From contig MVPZ01000094.1 of the NCBI GenBank assembly GCA_002067045.1, positions 1 to 7,987 on the forward strand: a DNA stretch of 7,987 bases, in the 5' to 3' direction. Under the pieces are notes generated by a model. It worked only from the letters and a program-made list of their open reading frames with translations. It did no database searches and was not told the origin of the DNA. Of this stretch, positions 6,344 through 7,987 are shown in pieces (position 1 is the first letter of the stretch; every line of letters starts with the position of its first letter). The translations under genes and the position numbers were made by a program. This stretch comes from Methanomassiliicoccales archaeon PtaB.Bin134 (GTDB lineage: Archaea; Thermoplasmatota; Thermoplasmata; Methanomassiliicoccales; UBA472).

Positions 6344-6569
6344 ATGCAAACATGTAATATTTGTATGTTTGCGATGACAAGTATTGACAATGGGGCAGCA
6401 GGAACGAAAACATCAGGGCGGCCAGTGGCATCGCCGCGACCGCTCCCCAGGCAAGCCGACGTCGAGAAACGAAATCGTTGAAACGGAATTTAAGCGCCAA
6501 ATCCTGCACCAGGGAATGAGGGAGAGGATGACCCGCCTCCCGGGAGTTGAGGGGGTGATCGCAAACCAT
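6204..6569 (-). CDS. Hypothetical single-helix membrane protein, possibly 5' part of a frameshifted gene
   Basis: A 121-residue frame from ATG 6569; a GTG at 6509 would give 101 residues. It starts just downstream of the tRNA-Leu gene. A basic stretch (FNDFVSRRR, about 30-38) precedes one strong hydrophobic helix (about 39-59, LAWGAVAAMPLAALMFSFLL), followed by a polar region (GDIGDNSENHTIKMGRG, then LLVNGREVQPEHWDQPNAQ) that reads like an exported or extracytoplasmic domain, and an abrupt TGA at 6204-6206. No homologous family is recognised and no good ribosome site is visible at either start. The helix suggests real coding, but the ragged end and the hydrophobic continuation in another frame (5981-6343) raise the possibility of a frameshift or a decaying gene. 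Confidence 0.4.
   Translation of the reverse strand: MVCDHPLNSREAGHPLPHSLVQDLALKFRFNDFVSRRRLAWGAVAAMPLAALMFSFLLPHCQYLSSQTYKYYMFAYGDIGDNSENHTIKMGRGVLLVNGREVQPEHWDQPNAQGRWAERIS
6233..6257. repeat. Perfect inverted repeat, 10-bp stem, 5-nt loop
   Basis: GAGCATTGGG and CCCAATGCTC flank CTGGT. It lies in the stretch where the two hypothetical membrane frames overlap, and it covers the internal ATG at 6238 of one of them. There is no T-run on either side. It is the second 10-bp perfect hairpin within 100 nt. Confidence 0.8.
6346..6372. promoter_or_regulatory. Inverted repeat around an AT-rich core, possible operator/promoter
   Basis: GCAAACAT and ATGTTTGC form a perfect 8-bp inverted repeat separated by 11 nt (GTAATATTTGT). 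The core contains AATATT, TATA-like on either strand, in an AT-rich pocket of an otherwise GC-rich window. A palindrome enclosing a TATA box is a typical place for a repressor to block archaeal transcription. It could serve the frame starting at 6238 on the minus strand (transcription from about 6332). It also lies within the frame 6204-6569, so it might be coincidental coding sequence. Confidence 0.35.
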
Positions 6570-6597
6570 CGAGCAAGGACGAAACGATGAAGAAGGG

Positions 6598-6684
6598 TGG
6601 TGCAGGGGAAGGGATTTGAACCCTCGGACCACTAAGGACTAGACCCTGAATCTAGCGCCGTTGGCCAGGCTTGGCTACCCCTGC
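6598..6684 (-). tRNA. tRNA-Leu (anticodon CAG), with encoded CCA
   Basis: On the minus strand the acceptor stem GCAGGGG (6678-6684) pairs with CCCCTGC (6602-6608), followed by discriminator A (6601) and CCA (6598-6600) in the DNA. The anticodon stem CTAGA/TCTAG encloses the seven-base loop TTCAGGG, putting CAG at 34-36 (genomic 6646-6648), which reads leucine CUG codons. A long variable arm between anticodon and T stems marks a class II tRNA, as expected for leucine. The T arm GAGGG-TTCAAAT-CCCTT closes normally with one G-T pair. No intron interrupts the anticodon loop. CUG/CTG is a frequent leucine codon in the genes of this window, so this is likely a heavily used isoacceptor. Confidence 0.95.
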
Positions 6685-6711
6685 CTAGGGTTTGGCGAAT
6701 GATATGATTGT

Positions 6712-6720
6712 ACTAATAAG
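6712..6720 (-). promoter_or_regulatory. TATA-like box of the tRNA-Leu gene
   Basis: Read on the minus strand, CTTATTAGT is centred about 32 nt before the mature tRNA 5' end, and a second AT-rich stretch (ATCATATCAT) follows closer in. It begins directly after the stop codon of the upstream acetyltransferase gene (6721), so the tRNA appears to have its own promoter in a 36-nt gap. Confidence 0.42.
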
Positions 6721-7266
6721 TTACTCTTCGGGCGTCTTCGGGGGGTGGAGGCCGAACCAATCCGTGGAGAGGATGGCCATCATGACGTCATCGACCAGCC
6801 TGCCGTTCTTGGTGCGGTATTGGCGCATGACCCCCTCGACCTTGAAGCCGCACTTGGCGTAGGCCTTCTGCGCTCGATGGTTGTCGGAATCGGTTATGAG
6901 CTCCACCCGGCGCATTCCCAGCTCCTCGAAGCAGTATCGGAGCAGGGTGTTGACGGCGTCGCTACCGTATCCCCTGTTCCAATGGTCCTTCTCCCCTATC
7001 ATGATCCCGATGCTGGCCCTGCGGTACCTCCAGGATATCTCCTCGATGCCGGTGTTCCCTATGGGCCGGCCGTCCTTGGTAAGGATGGTGAAGACCATCC
7101 TCCCCTCCTTCTGTATCCCGTCCACCCACCCCTGCTCCATCTCCTGGCTCATGGGCGGGTCCACCTTCAACCACTGGGTGACCTCCGGGTCGTTTATCCA
7201 CTTGGTGTAAAAGGGCACGTAGGCGCGGTCCGCGGCCACCAGGTCCACCTTCTCCCCGATCAGCAT
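6721..7266 (-). CDS. GNAT acetyltransferase, RimJ/RimL-like
   Basis: A 181-residue single-domain acetyltransferase. The N-terminal part (WINDPEVTQWL, 23-33) matches the first strand-helix region of RimJ/RimL-type GNATs. Motif A spans about 87-105 (IGIMIGEKDHWNRGYGSDA), with the RGYG acetyl-CoA loop intact, and motif B follows with DNHRAQKAYAKCGFKVEG (128-145), where the N and Y are the usual catalytic-site neighbours. Substrates of this branch include ribosomal-protein N-termini, aminoglycosides and small amines; none can be assigned here. The start at ATG 7266 overlaps the upstream gene's TGA by 7 nt. GGAGG is 7 nt upstream (7274-7278), a textbook Shine-Dalgarno site, which rules out the longer open frame extending to 7509. 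It is the second gene of a tandem pair. Confidence 0.9.
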   Translation of the reverse strand: MLIGEKVDLVAADRAYVPFYTKWINDPEVTQWLKVDPPMSQEMEQGWVDGIQKEGRMVFTILTKDGRPIGNTGIEEISWRYRRASIGIMIGEKDHWNRGYGSDAVNTLLRYCFEELGMRRVELITDSDNHRAQKAYAKCGFKVEGVMRQYRTKNGRLVDDVMMAILSTDWFGLHPPKTPEE

Positions 7267-7790
7267 GGCCTGGCCTCCGCGGAGAGCAACGACAGGAGCA
7301 GCGAATCCCGCCAGATCCCTCCGGAGAAGTGGTCCTCTCGCAGAACCCCCTCCACCCTGAACCCCACCTGCTGGAAGGCGTCGACCATTCCCTGCTGGGC
7401 CGAGGGAACCCTGGCCCAAAGACGATGCAGTCCCTGGGAGTTGAAGGCGTAGGTCACGGCCAGGGCCAGCGCTTCGACCTCCTTCTCCAGGTCCTCCTTC
7501 TCCCCCCAAACCATGGTTATCTGCGCGGAGTCCCGCATGGGGTGAAGGTGGGTGATCTCCACCATTCCCAGGGGTTGCCCGCCGCTCGTCTCCGTCACTA
7601 TAAGGTCATACCTGGATGGCTGGGCCAGTCTGTCCCTTATGATGTCCTGCACCTGCTCCAGGTTGTAGCAGGCCTTCCAGGATGGTCTCCCCGATGCGCG
7701 GCGCACCCGGGGGTCGTTCAACCATCTGTTCAGGGCCAGCTCGTCCGTGCTCTGCAACGGGACCAGGCCGACCAGCTCCCCCCTCAACAT
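7260..7790 (-). CDS. GNAT acetyltransferase-like protein with degenerate acetyl-CoA loop
   Basis: A 176-residue paralogue of the downstream acetyltransferase, aligning over its full length: WLNDPRVRRAS (23-33), ITMVWGEKED (91-100), then YAFNSQGLHRL and FQQVGFRVEGVLRED (about 114-153), as in motif B of RimJ/RimL-type GNATs. Where functional family members have R/Q-x-x-G-x-G/A after the GEKD-like strand, this protein reads LEKEVEAL (101-108), with no glycine. It may bind acetyl-CoA poorly, have a different role, or act as an inactive partner. ATG 7790 is preferred: a TATA-like box is centred about 27 nt upstream and no ribosome site is visible, fitting a leaderless transcript. Its stop overlaps the start of the next gene, so both form one operon. 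Confidence 0.85.
   Translation of the reverse strand: MLRGELVGLVPLQSTDELALNRWLNDPRVRRASGRPSWKACYNLEQVQDIIRDRLAQPSRYDLIVTETSGGQPLGMVEITHLHPMRDSAQITMVWGEKEDLEKEVEALALAVTYAFNSQGLHRLWARVPSAQQGMVDAFQQVGFRVEGVLREDHFSGGIWRDSLLLSLLSAEARPC
7274..7278 (-). promoter_or_regulatory. Ribosome-binding site of the second GNAT gene
   Basis: GGAGG on the minus strand, 7 nt before ATG 7266 and inside the coding end of the first GNAT gene. It decides the start of the downstream gene. Confidence 0.7.
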
Positions 7791-7812
7791 GTGGTTTTCA
7801 TGGCTGGCAAAG

Positions 7813-7820
7813 CATTTATT
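7813..7820 (-). promoter_or_regulatory. TATA-like box of the GNAT operon
   Basis: AATAAATG, read on the minus strand, is centred about 27 nt before ATG 7790, the expected spacing for transcription starting at or beside the start codon. It sits in a 96-nt gap shared with the divergent adenylate kinase gene. Confidence 0.45.
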
Positions 7821-7861
7821 CCTATTGCCCTGAGGAGGGGATGCAAGAATCGTAAAGATGA

Positions 7862-7867
7862 TTTATG
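7862..7867 (+). promoter_or_regulatory. TATA-like element of the adenylate kinase gene
   Basis: TTTATG, in the longer context GATGATTTATGG, is centred about 22 nt before ATG 7887. The spacing is slightly short but compatible with a leaderless mRNA starting at 7887. Confidence 0.33.
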
Positions 7868-7886
7868 GGTAATGGCATGGCCGGGC

Positions 7887-7987
7887 ATGGACCTGAAGAT
7901 CGTCCTTTTGGGGCCTCCGGGATCGGGCAAGGGAACGCAGACCGAGAGGCTGGTAGCTGAGTTCGGTTTCACCAAGATATCCACCGG
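7887..7987 (+). CDS. adk: Adenylate kinase, N-terminal fragment
   Basis: The visible 33 residues begin MDLKIVLLGPPGSGKGTQ and continue into a helix, then the strand FGFTKIST. GPPGSGKGTQ is the P-loop of adenylate kinases of the bacterial/eukaryotic-like type, and the K-I-S-T-G that follows (the last G is cut by the window end) is the AMP-binding start of helix 2. The enzyme interconverts ATP + AMP and 2 ADP in the cytoplasm. I chose ATG 7887 because the P-loop then falls at the family's usual place; an in-frame ATG at 7872 would add MAWPG. The related UMP/CMP kinases share this P-loop, so the fragment alone cannot exclude them, though adenylate kinase is by far the likelier reading. Confidence 0.88.
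   Translation, partial: MDLKIVLLGPPGSGKGTQTERLVAEFGFTKIST

Noticed and set aside
6384..6590. A 68-residue plus-strand frame following the AT-rich palindrome
   Set aside because: It is highly basic with no recognisable fold and lies opposite a frame with a clear membrane helix. The promoter position is suggestive but not enough to call a gene.
6598..6684. Intron in, or attachment-site duplication of, the tRNA-Leu gene
   Set aside because: The anticodon loop is a normal seven bases with an intact stem, and I saw no second copy of the tRNA 3' end in the window beyond short chance matches such as CCCCTGC near 5545.
7267..7509. An 81-codon upstream extension of the second GNAT gene
   Set aside because: It overlaps the first GNAT gene out of frame and is Gly/Arg-rich. 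GGAGG 7 nt before ATG 7266 marks the true start.

Overview
The window looks like a high-GC archaeal chromosome segment. The evidence is frequent AGG (Arg) and ATA (Ile) codons, AT-rich TATA-like boxes about 22-30 nt before several start codons with no Shine-Dalgarno motif (leaderless transcripts), a class II tRNA-Leu with an encoded CCA end, and an archaeal-style set of lipid-linked sugar genes. A Thermoplasmatota or methanogen-like euryarchaeon would fit, but that assignment is an inference from style and not from a marker gene.

Layout. Positions 2-166 hold the C-terminal end of a DUF1634-type membrane protein. Positions 226-1551 encode a major facilitator transporter, which converges with only 3 nt between stop codons on a flavodoxin-like protein (minus strand, 1555-1992). 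After a 173-nt divergent intergenic region, a three-gene plus-strand cluster runs from 2166 to 5137: a flippase-like/LPG-synthase-TM membrane protein, a soluble family-2 glycosyltransferase resembling dolichyl-phosphate sugar synthases, and a GT-C type polytopic glycosyltransferase. Together they look like a module for making a polyprenyl-phosphate sugar and using it on the outer membrane face. This cluster converges, with 1 nt between stop codons, on a minus-strand pyridoxamine-phosphate-oxidase-fold flavoprotein (5139-5543).

Positions 5586-6597 are the least conventional part. They hold a small protein with an antitoxin-like ribbon-helix-helix N-terminus and four roughly 21-22-residue repeats (5586-5966), then one or two unrecognised membrane-protein reading frames that overlap in different frames and may be one frameshifted gene. 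The same stretch has two perfect 10-bp-stem hairpins and an 8-bp inverted repeat around an AT-rich core. It lies immediately downstream of a tRNA-Leu(CAG) gene (6598-6684, minus), a common setting for acquired DNA, although no attachment-site duplication was seen.

Positions 6721-7790 (minus) encode two tandem, overlapping RimJ/RimL-like GNAT acetyltransferases; the first of the pair has lost the usual acetyl-CoA loop. Divergently from them, an adenylate kinase starts at 7887 and runs off the window. No CRISPR array, rRNA, insertion sequence or large defence system was recognised.
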